Origin: Symbiodinium natans
Lineage: Eukaryota; Sar; Dinophyceae; Suessiales; Symbiodiniaceae
Assembly (NCBI GenBank): GCA_905221605.1
Contig: CAJNDS010002701.1
Coordinates: 62,001 to 126,000 of the forward strand
Reading direction: 5' to 3'
Length of the DNA stretch: 64,000 bases
Under the pieces are notes generated by a model that was given only the letters and a program-made list of their open reading frames with translations, was not told where the DNA came from and ran no database searches. Positions 12,326 to 22,269 of the stretch are shown one piece after another. The first letter of the stretch is position 1, and the number at the start of each line of letters is the position of its first letter. The translations under genes were made by a program, and so were the position numbers.

Positions 12326-12425
12326 TGCTCTCTCTCTCTCTCTTGCTATGTCTTTTTCTCTCGCGCTCACTCTCTCTCGCTCTCTCTCGCTCTCGCTCTC
12401 CCTCATCTCTCTTCTGTCTCTCTTT
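12326..12425. repeat. Imperfect (CT)n microsatellite
   Basis: CT-rich tract of about 100 bp, TCTC runs broken by CG. It lies just 3' of the stop of the minus-strand gene model ending at 12403 and slightly overlaps it. Confidence 0.9.
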
Positions 12426-12911
12426 TCCCCAGCCGCGCAAACCCCTGGACCACTGGAGCCCCAACTCTTAAAGCAGGAACCCTTCTGCTGCGCATTCGGT
12501 AAAAGCCACACATAGCCTGACAGAGGAAGTGTGAGCCCTGAACCCCGACTTCCTCTCACCTCAAAGCAAACCAAAACCCCATCATCCTGGTGCCGACAAG
12601 TCTGCTCTTCGTCGGCAGCTATCACGTCCTCAGCTGGGCCCGACAGACCCAGCAGAGTAACCAGAGTTTGGATTCAGGGTTAAGGGCTTCGAAGCGAGGG
12701 GGCCTGAACCCAAACACCCCGTAAACTGCTGTGGAGGCCTCCACAGCGGTGTGTGAGGCTGGCTTAAAGCACAAATCCAGGCTTGCATAAGCCCGATGTT
12801 TGGGGTTTGGTGTTGCCAAATGCTCAACCTCCCAGTAGCTTACAGAAAGGGCAGCCCAAACTTTGCGTGAAGATATTCTGCCGCAGGTTCATCAGGAATC
12901 TTCGAACTCCG
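12403..12911 (-). CDS. Multi-exon gene model, unknown product
   Basis: Exon 12844-12911 reads RSSKIPDEPAAEYLHAKFG… to the donor T|GTAAGC. Exon 12560-12633 follows CGGGCCCAG, reads EDVIAADEEQTCRHQDDG… and ends at GAG|GTGAGG. Exon 12403-12516 follows CTTCCTCTGTCAG in the matching phase, reads AMCGFYRMRSRRVPAL… and stops at TGA. The first exon does not join the second in phase, so an exon is missing between them. No domain is recognised. The plus strand of 12844-12911 also offers a short exon with good splice sites (KGQPKLCVKIFC). Confidence 0.42.
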
Positions 12912-13032
12912 CTACAACTGCAACTCCTCAAAGGACTCCTGAACCCTAAAACCCTAAACCCCATAAGACCTGAAGTCGAAAAGCCCCAGCCCCAGGATCG
13001 GCGGTTTGGGTATGATTAGTTCGGTATTGAGC

Positions 13033-13131
13033 TTGGGATGTTCCCCCTTGTACTAACAGTCCTTGATGGGGATTACAGTAACCCTTACTATACCCTAGTA
13101 AGCACTGTTCGTACAAGGGGGAACATCCCAA
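13033..13131. mobile_element. MITE family 1, intact copy
   Basis: 99-bp element with perfect 21-bp terminal inverted repeats (13033-13053 and 13111-13131, starting TTGGGATGTTCC). The 7-bp direct repeat ATTGAGC lies at 13026-13032 and 13133-13139, fitting a target-site duplication. It has no coding capacity. Confidence 0.85.
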
Positions 13132-13149
13132 CATTGAGCCTTTTAGCAG

Positions 13150-13408
13150 TCAACAATGCCACTTCCGAAGTTCGTAGTTCGAAATCCCCCTACGCCCCAT
13201 GATCGCTAGACGCCGTCCCGAAGTCCTAAAGATCCTGCTCCCCACCAACAAGGAAATCAATTCCCGGAACGCCCTCACATTTTCCACCCGCGACCCCTAG
13301 ACCCTAAACCCTACACCCTAAGCCCTGAACCCTAAACCAACTGATCCCGCCAGGATGCAAGTTGGTCTGCCTGGAAGCTTTTCCAGGCTGGCAACTCCCG
13401 ACTGCAAC
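13150..13408 (-). CDS. Two candidate exons flanked by telomere words, unknown product
   Basis: Exon 13342-13408 follows CCCACTGCGCAG, reads CSRELPAWKSFQADQLASW… (21 codons) and ends at a donor continuing GTTGGTTTAGGG. Exon 13150-13234 follows a pyrimidine-rich tract and GAGCAG, joins in phase (CA + G gives Gln), reads IFRTSGRRLAIMGRRG… and stops at TGA, 18 bp from MITE family 1. The plus strand of 13170-13300 is also open (…EVLKILLPTNKEINSRN…). Confidence 0.36.
13299..13338. repeat. Telomere-type repeat (CCCTAAA), degraded
   Basis: Five to six units with CCCTACA, CCCTAAG and CCCTGAA variants; left arm of a bracket around exon 13342-13408. Confidence 0.88.
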
Positions 13409-13461
13409 CTGCGCAGTGGGGTTTATAGGGGTTAGGGCTTAGGATCTGAGAGTCTGGGTCG

Positions 13462-13518
13462 AACCCTAAACCCTAAACCCTGAACCCTGAACCCTAAACC
13501 CTGAACCCTAAACCCTTA
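13462..13518. repeat. Telomere-type repeat (CCCTAAA/CCCTGAA)
   Basis: Seven to eight units alternating CCCTAAA and CCCTGAA. Confidence 0.92.
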
Positions 13519-14330
13519 GACAGGGGGCTACATTCTCTAGGGCTGCTGGAGCTTCCAGGGTTTCTCGGAGTCTCCCGGTCCTTTTGACGGCTTGAAGGTG
13601 AGATGCCGCATGTGCGTCTTTGCATTCTCCAAGCGAGTATAATAAGAAGAAGACGAAGAAGAATACTAGCAATCATAAGGAAACACAAAATAATAACAAC
13701 AACAATCATCATCATCATCATGATAGTATTTAATACTAATCATAATCATAACAAAATAAAACAAGCACTGCAACCTGATCGGAAACCAACCGGACATTTC
13801 GCAAAGGGGGCTTTCGTACAACGAGCTGGTTGGGAGATCTCTGTTCCAGGATTTCCACATTGGCCTAAGCCCTGAACCCAGAACCCTGCCTCCCCCCCCC
13901 CCCCCCCCCCCCCCCCCAAAAAAAAAGAGAAATGGCCTAACGTCCACCACTTCCTGAGGAGATCAAAGGCATCCTCAATGAACTGTGCCTCAACGTGCAG
14001 TGGAGGATCGGGCCGATCGAGTAATGGAGACTGGAACAGAACTTGAACTGCACCTCCTTTGTCGCAAACTAACAGCACACCCCCAAAGCATTGGCGACCG
14101 TCTTATTTTGTAAGGTATAGGGGTTGCTGGTATTGGTGTATAAGGTTGGGAAGGGGAAGTTGTGCGAAGAACCGAAAAACCAAGTTGCTTCTTCAGAGAG
14201 TGCCCAGCTGCTTGTCAGTCACAAATGGAGAGTTTGCCTCTTCTGACCAAAGACCTTCATAGCGTGCCTGAAGCCACTCAGAATTACAAATCCTCGTATA
14301 CTTCTTGCTATGTCTGAGGCGACTTGTCTT
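13508..14330. CDS. Multi-exon coding region, strand unresolved
   Basis: Two phase-consistent models compete. Plus strand: exons 13766-13828, 13959-14020, 14076-14114, 14197-14295, 14340-14430 (donor GTAAGT) and 14511-14630 (stop TGA), with all five GT-AG introns in phase and a CEKC motif in the fifth exon. Minus strand: exons about 14250-14330, 13951-14068 (…VEAQFIEDAFDLLRK), 13791-13840 (DLPTSSLYESPLCEMS) and 13508-13626, also in phase, ending at a TAG inside a telomere word. Minus fits the orientation of neighbouring exons; plus has the better splice sites. No domain is recognised on either. Confidence 0.4.
13892..13917. repeat. Poly-C tract (26 bp)
   Basis: Uninterrupted C run, followed by an A run. 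Similar C/G runs recur across the window. Confidence 0.95.
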
Positions 14331-15010
14331 CATCCTCAGATCAAAAGAGCAAGCTGGCGGATGCGAGAAGTGCCGGGCACATCATTTTGATAAATCCAGG
14401 CCCCTCCCCCTCCAAAAAAGAAGGAAAACGGTAAGTAGACATTTCTAGTCGGATGCTTTGACCTGGCTGACGAGACATACACAAACACGTGGGTTTACGA
14501 ATATACCCAGAACAAAGTCAGAGCAAGAGCAAGGCATAGCTCAAGCCGCCGAAAAAAAACGAGGTCCCAAAAGATCAATATTCAGATGAACGACACCATA
14601 CAACACCTCCATAAGAAGTCTGCACACTGACAGCTTTCACTTCTGACGGGTTAGGGTCTATGGCTTGCGGCGTTGAAGTCTCCTTGCAAATGCTGTCACG
14701 AAAATACAAGTACGGCAGTCGAACTGACAATCTTCAACCGCCCTGAAAGAAACATAAAGCAACATCAATATCAGACCCTTCGCCATGACAAGAGCCGCAA
14801 ACCCTCCTCTTCTCTGCTGCACCTGCTGAGGAAACTGAGCCCCGGCACATTGATGGGCTTGGGTAGCACCTCAAGTGCCCACACAGCTCGGATCCATACT
14901 CAAAAACTGGCAATAGGGCAATGCTTCCCTCCTAGAAGTAGGCATATCCTACCCAGGGTTTGTCCTGGGCTGGTGGACAAACACTCGAGTCGCAAGGCTT
15001 GAGGTGTGGC

Positions 15011-15060
15011 CTAAACCCTACACCCTAAACCCTAAACCCTAAACCCTGAACCCTGAACCC
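15011..15060. repeat. Telomere-type repeat (CCCTAAA)
   Basis: Seven units, the last two CCCTGAA. Confidence 0.93.
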
Positions 15061-15850
15061 CAAGCTTTGGGGTTTGGGGTGAAGGCAATCGGCTCTCTCG
15101 GCAAACTGGGGACATTGCAGCCTGAGACTTGCTACTCTATGTCCTTAGCCCATACCCTAAACCACGTGATGAAGAAAGGCTTGAGGTTCTGCGGTTCGGC
15201 TTTACGTTCCGGGTTTGGGTGTGAGAAAGTTTTTGGTGCCCAGATTTGGACGGCTTGAACAGGAACATGCGACACATTGGCTGGGAAGGGCCAGGCTGCA
15301 GCTGCCAGCAGCTTGGGGCGCATGTTACCATCGGGGTACAGGGCTTAAGTCGGAAAACGGCCTCAGCAGAAATAAAGCAACGCAAGAAGGAGCTCAAGCC
15401 TGTGTAGAGTCAAGAGCGGGATAGTTGCGGCGACGTGTTCTCTATGGTTGTGTTGATGGCAAGCTTGCCCCTGCAACTAGAACGCAGCGTACCGTTTGAC
15501 AGCTTTTGTTGCCCAACAGCTCCCGCAAGTGAAGGCGCAGACGCGATAACATTGACCACGACTCTACAGACAACCCCCAAAACAGGCAAGCCCATGAAAA
15601 GCAATTTTCTATTGCTTTACGGGCAGAACGACGCGTTGCCCGCTGTCCCCTTGTCCCCTCTGGGCAGCTTTGATTGCTCTGGAGGGGGCTGAGGGCTTAG
15701 GAGGACTCAGGCATCCCAGAGCCTAAACCCTTAGATCCTTGCATAAGCCCATAAGCCCCCATCCATTGCTCAGGCACAATCTGAAAGTTGCCACCTCCCT
15801 CGTCCACCTGCACCTGGCGCGCGAAGTTTCCGTGGCGATTGGGTTCCTTG

Positions 15851-15949
15851 CTAGGATGGCCCTTACAAACCCTCTTAAAAATATTCCTGACTATGATCCT
15901 CGTAAACCCAATAAAGGAAATCCATAAAATGTCCCAAGGGACTACCTAG
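15851..15949. mobile_element. MITE-like element, family 4 copy 1
   Basis: 99-bp element bounded by imperfect inverted repeats CTAGGATGGCCCTTA / CTAGGTAGTCCCTTGG. Its core (TCCTGACTATGATCCTCGTAAACCCAATAA-like) recurs with about 75% identity at 35033-35128. It overlaps the 3' end of the REC-gene open frame, which would stop inside it. Confidence 0.65.
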
Positions 15950-16148
15950 CTTGCCTAGGTCCCGAAGACTAAGATTGGGGATCAGGTGCTGTGCTGCGAC
16001 CACCTTGGGCTTCAGGATGCACAAAAGCAATACCTCCTGCGAAGCGAAGCTCTGCGTTCGCCTACGAACCCTAACACCCAAAGACGCACGCGCCTGTCTA
16101 GCAATGGAGGAGATGCACACAACGTAGGGCTCTCGCCGTAGAAGCTTC
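15875..16148 (-). CDS. REC gene, last recognisable exon (fourth strand to KP)
   Basis: Starts after CTTGTCCAAG and completes the preceding codon in phase. It reads KLLRREPYVVCISSIA, matching the REC fourth strand with its Ser/Thr, and later CILKPK, matching the conserved Lys-Pro. About 31 residues separate the two, more than usual. A short intron (GTGTTAGGG…CTTCGCAG) may interrupt it, in which case the frame after it would change. Read through, the frame ends at a TAA inside the MITE-like element at 15851-15949. Confidence 0.55.
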
Positions 16149-19100
16149 CTTGGACAAGGAGCTTGAGGCTTTCCTATTCCTCAAAAGTCAGGCCAGGGTT
16201 TAGGCAGGGTTTGGGGGCCTTGAGGGTCAACGAAAAGCTTCTCCAACCATATCCAGACCCATCCGAGGCACTTTTTGACGAGCTCCTGGATTTGAAGCGC
16301 GCATTCTCTGCCGTCCATTCCCGGCATCCGCACATCCAGCAAAACCAAGAGCGGCTTGGTGATGTGCCCCTGACAGCAAGAGCAAGGCACACAAAAGCGA
16401 AGTGCTCAAGACCCCGAAGCCCTTGCACTCTGAACTCCTCTAAGCTCCGACCCTCTCTGAGGTTTAGGGGTAATCATAAGTAGAAGTTGCAGACACTGTA
16501 GTTTGGGGTTGTGGAGGCTGCCTTGCTTATAAAGAACCTAACGCACAACGCCCTGAAAGCAGACTCGTCGGCCGCCTCGTTCTGCAACCTGGCAAGGTGA
16601 TCCAAAGCTCCGAGGCCGTTCTCTGCCTGCTTGGGACTTCTGAGGTGGGCCGATAGGGGTTTAGGGTTTAGGGTTTAGGGTTTAGGGTTTAGGGTTAGGG
16701 GGTTTAGGGGTTTAGGGCTTAGGGTCCTATATAGGGGCTTGAGGTGGGAGTTTTTCGCGTTCAGGGATTTAGGATGGAAGCGTCTAGAGTTTTGAATCTA
16801 CAGGGGCGCGGTGGGGGATTTGGAGTATGTACTACATAGAAATAGTTTTGGCATTTCCGAAGAGGGAGATCTCCAATCCCGCTGGGTTTACGACATTGGC
16901 TGCTCCTGTTCATGCTCAAAGGAACAGCCTTTTTCCAGTTCAGGTCGAAGGCAGGTCGCAGGATGCAAGCTCTTTGGACTTGGGGCCCAACAGTACTTGA
17001 AACGGATCCCCGTAGAAACAGTGAAGTTATAGGATACTTGTGAAAACAGACGCGTCAACAAGCAAAAGTGACATTGAAATGCTTCTGCCTCACAGTGTTA
17101 GTGTCTCGACAACTTGAATGACACCTGCTTGGTGCTTGGTGGCACGCGAATGTTGAGGATACGGGCTCGAGCAAGTGCAGATGAATGGCTATGTGCAAGG
17201 ACGGGTGTTGAGCGTGCTTACGCCGAAAGCTGACGGCTTTCAGCTCCCGAACCCCAATCTCAACCACAGTGCGCGCATGGTATGGTAAGGGCTTGGGGGT
17301 CAGGCAGAGTGCTTGACATGATGGCAGGCATAGCGGTACTGGAAGATGACATGAAAGAGAGTGTTTCTTGGGGGAGGGGGGCTCACGGACGACATCGTAG
17401 CTTATCAGCTTAACACGAACACAGTCCATGCGCCATGTTCTCGATGGTCATGAAAGCTTGCGACAGCATGTGTGGTTCTAGAATGTCCCACATTCTAGTG
17501 CAGCATGTTCTGCAGAAAGGCTTTCGAAGGTGTAAATATCAGTGATATCAGCCAAAGGTATGAACGCTTGTGACAGCGTGTCTTGTTCCAGAAACGTCAG
17601 ACATCCTTTCGCCGTACGTTGCGCAAAGAAGCAAACAACTGCAAGCACCACTGCTTTGGGTATGTTCGCCAAAGGCATGAAGGGTTGTGACAGGGTCTTA
17701 TTCCACATACTCCACATACATGCAGAACACTCTAAGAGAACTCTAACAAGAAGCCATAGAAGCCATAGAAGCCGAAAGTCACCATCCCCAGCCTCTCGGA
17801 TGTTTTGCCTCCAGGGGTGGCGGCATGGATGTGTCTCGTAGGGCTTCAAGGGCTGCAGGGTGTAACGCCAGAACCAACAAGGAACTTTAGCCCACACATC
17901 TGCGGGCCGTGCTTGCAACATCCTCTCAAACCTGGAACCGACTTGGGCACACACAGGCAGCGCTGGCTTTAAAAGGGCCCGCGTCCACCAGGAGAGAGAG
18001 CCCGCCCCTAAACCCTGAACCTTGAACCTTAGAGCCAAGCAGCCAGAAAGTCTGCCCTGCTTGAGCTCAAGGCTCACCCGCTAGCACATCGCAAGGCCTG
18101 ACCCAAAATCAAACCCAGGCCGGAAAAAACAAAGGCTTAAACCGGTTGATGCCCAAACCCTGAAACCTCCGGAGCTACGACGAAAGACCCTAAACCCTAA
18201 GCCCTAAGCCCTAAACCCTGAACCTTAAGCCCTAAACCCTAAACCCTAAACCCTAAACCCTAAACCCTAAACCCTAAACCCTAAACCCTAAAGGGCCGTA
18301 AGGACCGGCCTGAGGAAGCCGACCTTCAGCAGCTCACGCACGGCAGTTTCCCGGAACACCTCCTCGTCCTCTGCATAAATGACATCCGTCGTGTCCTGAA
18401 CAAGGGTTTAGGGTTTAGGGTTTAGGGCTTAGGGTTTAGGGTTTAGGGTTTAGGGTATTTTCATTGTGGCTTTAGGGCTTTAATGGGCTTAGGTTGGGAT
18501 GTTCCCCCTTATACTAACAGTCCTTAGTGGTCCTAGTACCCTCTGTTAAAATCCCTCTTGAGGACTGCCGGGAGAAGGGGGAACATCCTAGGGTTTAGGC
18601 TTTCATGAAGTGTCGCTTCGGGTTTACAGGGCTTTCAATTTATAGGGATCAGGGTCCGGGTGTTGAGGCCTGGGGGATTCAACGAGTCGCTTTCGGGTTG
18701 GAGGCTTGAGGTAGGGCTCAGGCTTACGACTAAGAATGCTCCTTTGGTCAGCGAATACAGAAAAGGTTCCTGGTGCTTACAGTTGGAGAAGAATTCGAGT
18801 TTGGGGTCCAGGCCTCGGCCTGTGCCACCTCTCTAAAATGCGACGGCCGTCTAAGACCCCCGAAAACTACCAATTTCCACCTCGCCCCAGATTCGGAAGC
18901 ATGGGGTTTCAGGTTTGTGGCTCTGGGTTCGGGGACTCTGGAATCCTGAACCTTTCTTTGCGGGCGGGAGTCGGGCGCGATATCAAAGTCCCGCGCAGGC
19001 GCGGGGGTCCGAGTAGACACTTCCGCCACCGCGCGCATGGGAGAGGGCTCCCTGCAATGCTTTGGCGCGATGCCCCAAAACCTACATCCGAATATGACCC

Positions 19101-19892
19101 TCTCAGCACACATTCTATGGGGTCAGCGCTGCATGACTCTTGGTGAGCGTCCTATCTCAGGCCTTCCCTGAGGGCTCGAGATTCGAGAGGAAGGTTTAGG
19201 AACTTCGGTTACAACAGAGCTTACAGGGTTTCAGGCTGCAGCGGATGCGTCTATTTTCATCTGGCTCCCCAACGCGCTTGGCGGCATCATACGCAAAAAC
19301 GGAATCGGATCAGACTAAGTACTGGTACTTGTACTACCACTGGTACCACTGGTACCACTAGTACCACTAGTACCACTAGTACCACTAGTGGTACCACGAG
19401 TACCACATAGATAGATAGACAGATAGATATGTATGTAGATATGTACTTTGAGAGGTTCTAGAGCCAAAGCGCTTATAAACCTAACCTCCTCAAACACCCT
19501 CAAATCCCAAACGTCCATGTCTATCTTGGGCCGCCAACTGACATCACGAAGCCCAGAAGAGCTACAGGGACCTCTAGGGATCAAGTTGGGTGTTCATCGT
19601 GCGGTTCCGGTCTTCAGGGCACAAAGCAAGGCGAAAGGCCCAAAAAGAAGCCCGATACGAAAGGACATCGCAATCATTAGAATGAATCGCGAAATGGGCT
19701 CTTAAGACCTCCCTAAACCGTTTTACCCGCAAGGTCCCCAACCCCTAAACCCTAGCCCCTACACCCTAAATCCTAAACCCTAAACCCTAAACCTACACCG
19801 TGACCTCAAGATCCCTGATAGCCGAAGGGAGCCTCTCCCTCGGCTGCGGCACATCAGATAGGAGGCCCGCGGATGCAAACTCCATATGCATC
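15875..19892 (-). CDS. Response regulator (REC receiver-domain) gene, partial model
   Basis: At least four minus-strand exons rebuild a two-component receiver domain, in order: 18310-18395 (acidic pocket AEDEE, first strand and helix), 16552-16639 (AENG at the second strand), 16272-16369 (LVLLDVRMPGMDG with the phospho-acceptor Asp) and ≤16148 (PYVVCISS, then KP). Known role of the family: a histidine kinase or phosphotransfer protein phosphorylates the Asp in eukaryotic phosphorelays. An upstream exon 19799-19892 (MHMEFASAGLLSDVPQ…) joins in phase and may be linker. No kinase or output domain is seen, so a stand-alone regulator and a hybrid kinase are both possible. All joins are in phase; two introns need a GC donor. 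Intron ends carry telomere words: TTTAGGG at the 5' end, CCCTAAA at the 3' end. Confidence 0.72.
16272..16369 (-). CDS. REC gene, phospho-acceptor exon
   Basis: Begins after a strong pyrimidine tract and GCTGTCAG and reads GHITKPLLVLLDVRMPGMDG, then RECALQIQELVK. The LLD-x-RMPGMDG string is the REC signature; its Asp is the phosphorylation site. The donor is AA|GTGCCT, two bases into a codon that the next exon completes. A chance match of this length is very unlikely, so this is the firmest coding call in the window. The opposite strand is open as a shadow. Confidence 0.85.
16552..16639 (-). CDS. REC gene, second-strand exon
   Basis: Follows the telomere words of 16655-16736 (CCCTAAA on this strand) and the acceptor CCCACCTCAG. 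It reads SPKQAENGLGALDHLARLQ…, matching the REC A-x-NG-x-EAL region that follows the second strand. To join the phospho-acceptor exon in phase it must end at AGG|GCGTTG, a GC donor. Confidence 0.75.
16655..16736. repeat. Telomere-type repeat (TTTAGGG)
   Basis: About ten units with GGGGTTTAGGGG variants, located in the presumed REC-gene intron just upstream of exon 16552-16639. Confidence 0.94.
17446..17720. repeat. Degenerate minisatellite, three copies of about 110 bp
   Basis: The motif (A)TGAAnGCTTGTGACAGCGTGT, followed by a TTCTAGAA/TTCCAGAA-like block, recurs near 17450, 17562 and 17678. Confidence 0.7.
18188..18293. repeat. Telomere-type repeat (CCCTAAA)
   Basis: About 15 units, degraded at the left, pure at the right. 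On the minus strand it forms the 5' part of the intron after REC exon 18310-18395. Confidence 0.96.
18310..18395 (-). CDS. REC gene, first-strand exon with acidic pocket
   Basis: Lies between two telomere-word arrays. It starts after CCCTTGTTCAG and reads DTTDVIYAEDEEVFRETAVR, then ELLKVGFL. The hydrophobic strand followed by EDEE is the metal-binding acidic pocket of REC domains. Joining the AENG exon in phase uses the GC donor CAG|GCCGGT. Confidence 0.75.
18403..18456. repeat. Telomere-type repeat (TTTAGGG)
   Basis: Seven to eight units. Together with 18188-18293 it brackets REC exon 18310-18395. Confidence 0.95.
18494..18590. mobile_element. MITE family 1, second copy
   Basis: Shares the TIR start TTGGGATGTTCCCCCTT and the internal CTAACAGTCCTTA with the copy at 13033. 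The right TIR is slightly diverged (CATCCTA). It sits within a telomere-word region of a REC-gene intron, flanked by GGGCTTAGG and GGGTTTAGG. Confidence 0.75.
19318..19398. repeat. Minisatellite of 9-10-bp ACTGGTACC/ACTAGTACC units
   Basis: Eight to nine imperfect tandem copies of (A)CTRGTACC-type units, followed by a short ATAGATAG tract. Confidence 0.88.
19742..19794. repeat. Telomere-type repeat (CCCTAAA)
   Basis: Seven units with several variants. It adjoins exon 19799-19892, whose presumed donor reads ACG|GTGTAGGTTTAGGG on the minus strand. Confidence 0.92.
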
Positions 19893-19894
19893 CT

Positions 19895-19937
19895 GGGTTT
19901 AGGGTTTAGGGTTTAGGGTTTAGGGTTTAGGGTTTCG
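19895..19937. repeat. Telomere-type repeat (TTTAGGG)
   Basis: Six units; right arm of the bracket around exon 19799-19892. Confidence 0.94.
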
Positions 19938-20245
19938 GGGGTCTTTCTCGCGTGGTTTTGGGGCCGTTTCTGGTCTGCAGCTGTTGGGGGCTTCGAGGTT
20001 CGAGACGATTTAAAAGGATTTTAGGAGTTAGGACTGAATGGCTTTGGGTTTAGGGATTGGGATGAACAGTTCCGGTCGTTAGAGGCTTGTGGCCTCCGTC
20101 TGACCCAAGCCGACAAGCTCAGGCTCGAAGGGTTCCGGGCTTCGGGATCCCCATCGGATACATCGCCTCACTCCATCTTCACTCTGGTTCACGCTTTACA
20201 AAGTCGAGGCAGGGCCCTCTTTCAGGGCTTGGCCCATACTTCTAG

Positions 20246-20496
20246 GCTCAGACCTTTCCCAAGGATGGGTGGAGAAGCTTCAGCAAGATATTCAAAGAAA
20301 GCTTCCTCAAGTTGTTGAGCGGGCTACCTTGAATGGACGAGTTTAGTCCATAAGAGGAGAGGGCCCTGTGCCGAGTGAAGTGCCGAGCCAACAGTTGTTG
20401 CCGAGAAGTCAGATACCTAGTGCAGTACAACATGCTTTCCATCAGTGCATGAAACACGATCCTACTGAGCGGATGCTGGATTGTAAGCTGGAGAAC
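20246..20496. CDS. Exon-like segment, strand unresolved
   Basis: Minus strand: one 243-bp open exon (20254-20496) between GGTCGCAG and AAG|GTCTGAG, reading VLQLTIQHPLSRIVFHALM…. Plus strand: exon 20246-20340 (SDLSQGWVEKLQQDIQRKL…) joined in phase to 20395-20482 (LLPRSQIPSAVQHAFHQCM…). Both have plausible splice sites and no recognised domain. Confidence 0.38.
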
Positions 20497-22093
20497 CTGC
20501 GACCAAGGAATGGATCAAGGACGTGGTAAAGGCAATCTTGAACCCCAAAAGTGCCAGATCGATAGTCGGTGTTCCGGCCTAATGGCAGGAACTTAACACT
20601 TGACGATCCAAAGTCGAATACAAACATTGCAAGGCCCGGGCCCTAAAGGTCCCCGAGTCAAACCTTCCTTAAGCCTGGAGCCCCGCCTTCCTTGTCCCAA
20701 GCTGCACGGAGGCAGGGTATGAGCCAAAGAAGGAGCTTCGGTGGCAACAGCGGTACCAAAGCTTTAGAGGCCATGTTCGTTGCAGCGAGCCAGTTGGGCA
20801 CGAAAGTCGTGAGGCTTTGGAGCCTGTGGGTCTGATTGGACTGCACCATCGTAGTCGCCGTTGTTCTGGAAACGTCGGGGTTTGGGATCTGGGACGCTTG
20901 CCGCGTTTTTCCCTGTGCCCATCAACCCAGCAGTAACACATCACGCCTAACACACACCTTTTTGAAGCCTGAGACCCTTGCCTCCCCAAGTCAAGCACTT
21001 CCGTGTTTAAGAAGAGATTACATACGGTGTACCTACACAATCTGCAAGGTCAAGCCCTAAACCGTCTCGTTTAGAGCTGCAGGAACTGAAGACACCGCTT
21101 CTTGCACATAGCTCTTGCCACTAACGGGTCTGGGCTCCAGTTGCTTGACATGCTCATCCCTACTTTATACCCGACGAGGCGCCGTTTTCGGATTCGTGCG
21201 GGTGCCAGTGGTGTGTGCCCTGCAGTGCTTTCTCCGATCAGCCCGGAAGCTAGCAGCTAGCAGAAACAACAACCCCTTCGTAACCCCGGTTGTGAGCCAC
21301 AATCCGCAGGATGGGATTGCGAAGCGTGTATAAGTTGGGTCTCTCTGTTTGCGAAACACCCTCCCAAACACATAGCAGTTCGGTAAGAAATACCTGTAAG
21401 GTTCGATGTTGGCCTAGAAAGGACCCACTCCCAAAAAACAATGGATCCGAAGAAAGCACGGGATGGTTCTGATAGGCTCTACAGTCCCCAGTGCCAGGAC
21501 GACTCCTACATGAAACTCATGAAGCATGGTGTTGCGAGAGGCGATGTCGACTTTGCAACAATGCGCCTTGAATCAAATGTCGGTTCTTGGAGGCCTTCCT
21601 TCGTACGAAACTTGCTCAGACTTTCACAGTGCCCCAAAACCTGTTGAACCCTAAACTGCTCGAGCGAGCAGACTTCAGGACCTATAGGGCCCAAAATTAA
21701 ACAGGATGGCGTCGCAGTGGCAGGTCTCTCCCAAATCCTAGACAGCCTACAGCCTTCCAGCCTCCTCTTTTTCAGACCTGTAGACTACGTGGTGTTAGCA
21801 ATGGGCGCAGGTTTACACGCTGAAAGCCTCCAAGAGCATTGTGAGACTGCGTACTCGGGTACGTTTCGCTCCCGCCCAGATGTCGCAACTCAAGCAATGC
21901 AAAGTCACAAAAACCCAGCTGAATCCGTAGTGTCGCCGAACCTCCGTAACCTTACAGCCTGGAACCGCCCAGACTTTCCACCCCGAAGGTCTTGCCGTGC
22001 CTGCGTTTTATAGGGCTGCTTCATCATACGTTCTGTGAGGATTGAGGTTTAGGGTCTTAGAAGAGTCAAGGAGCACCCGAAGCCTATGTAAAC

Positions 22094-22196
22094 AGGAACA
22101 ACCCTCCTCTTCTCTCTCTGCCGGCTCACGCTCCAGGCGCTGAAGGGTCTGGACGGATGTAGGGCCCATGTACGAGGCCCTGGGCCACCCAAGAGG
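22094..22196 (-). CDS. Candidate exon, unknown product
   Basis: Preceded on the minus strand by CCCTAAACCCTA words and the acceptor AAACCAG. It reads 34 codons ending in a charged helix (LQRLEREPAEREEEG) and finishes at T|GTTTACATAGG. The plus strand also has a short open exon (22137-22199) with a very strong pyrimidine tract. Confidence 0.38.
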
Positions 22197-22213
22197 CTGG
22201 TTTCGGGTTTGCT

Positions 22214-22262
22214 GTCGGGTGGATGTAGGGTTTAGGGTTTAGGGCTTAGGGTTTAGGGCTCA
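22214..22262. repeat. Telomere-type repeat (TTTAGGG)
   Basis: Six to seven units, alternating TTTAGGG and CTTAGGG. Confidence 0.9.
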
Positions 22263-22269
22263 GGGGTCG

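Noticed and set aside
12323-12625. A 100-codon minus ORF ending in Arg-Glu repeats
   Set aside because: The phase-consistent exons stop at a TGA (12403-12405) before most of the CT tract, in another frame.
13150-13210. tRNA-like TTCGAAAT loop
   Set aside because: No matching T-stem, anticodon stem or acceptor stem could be drawn. No tRNA, rRNA or spliced-leader sequence was recognised elsewhere, although a covariance search was not possible.
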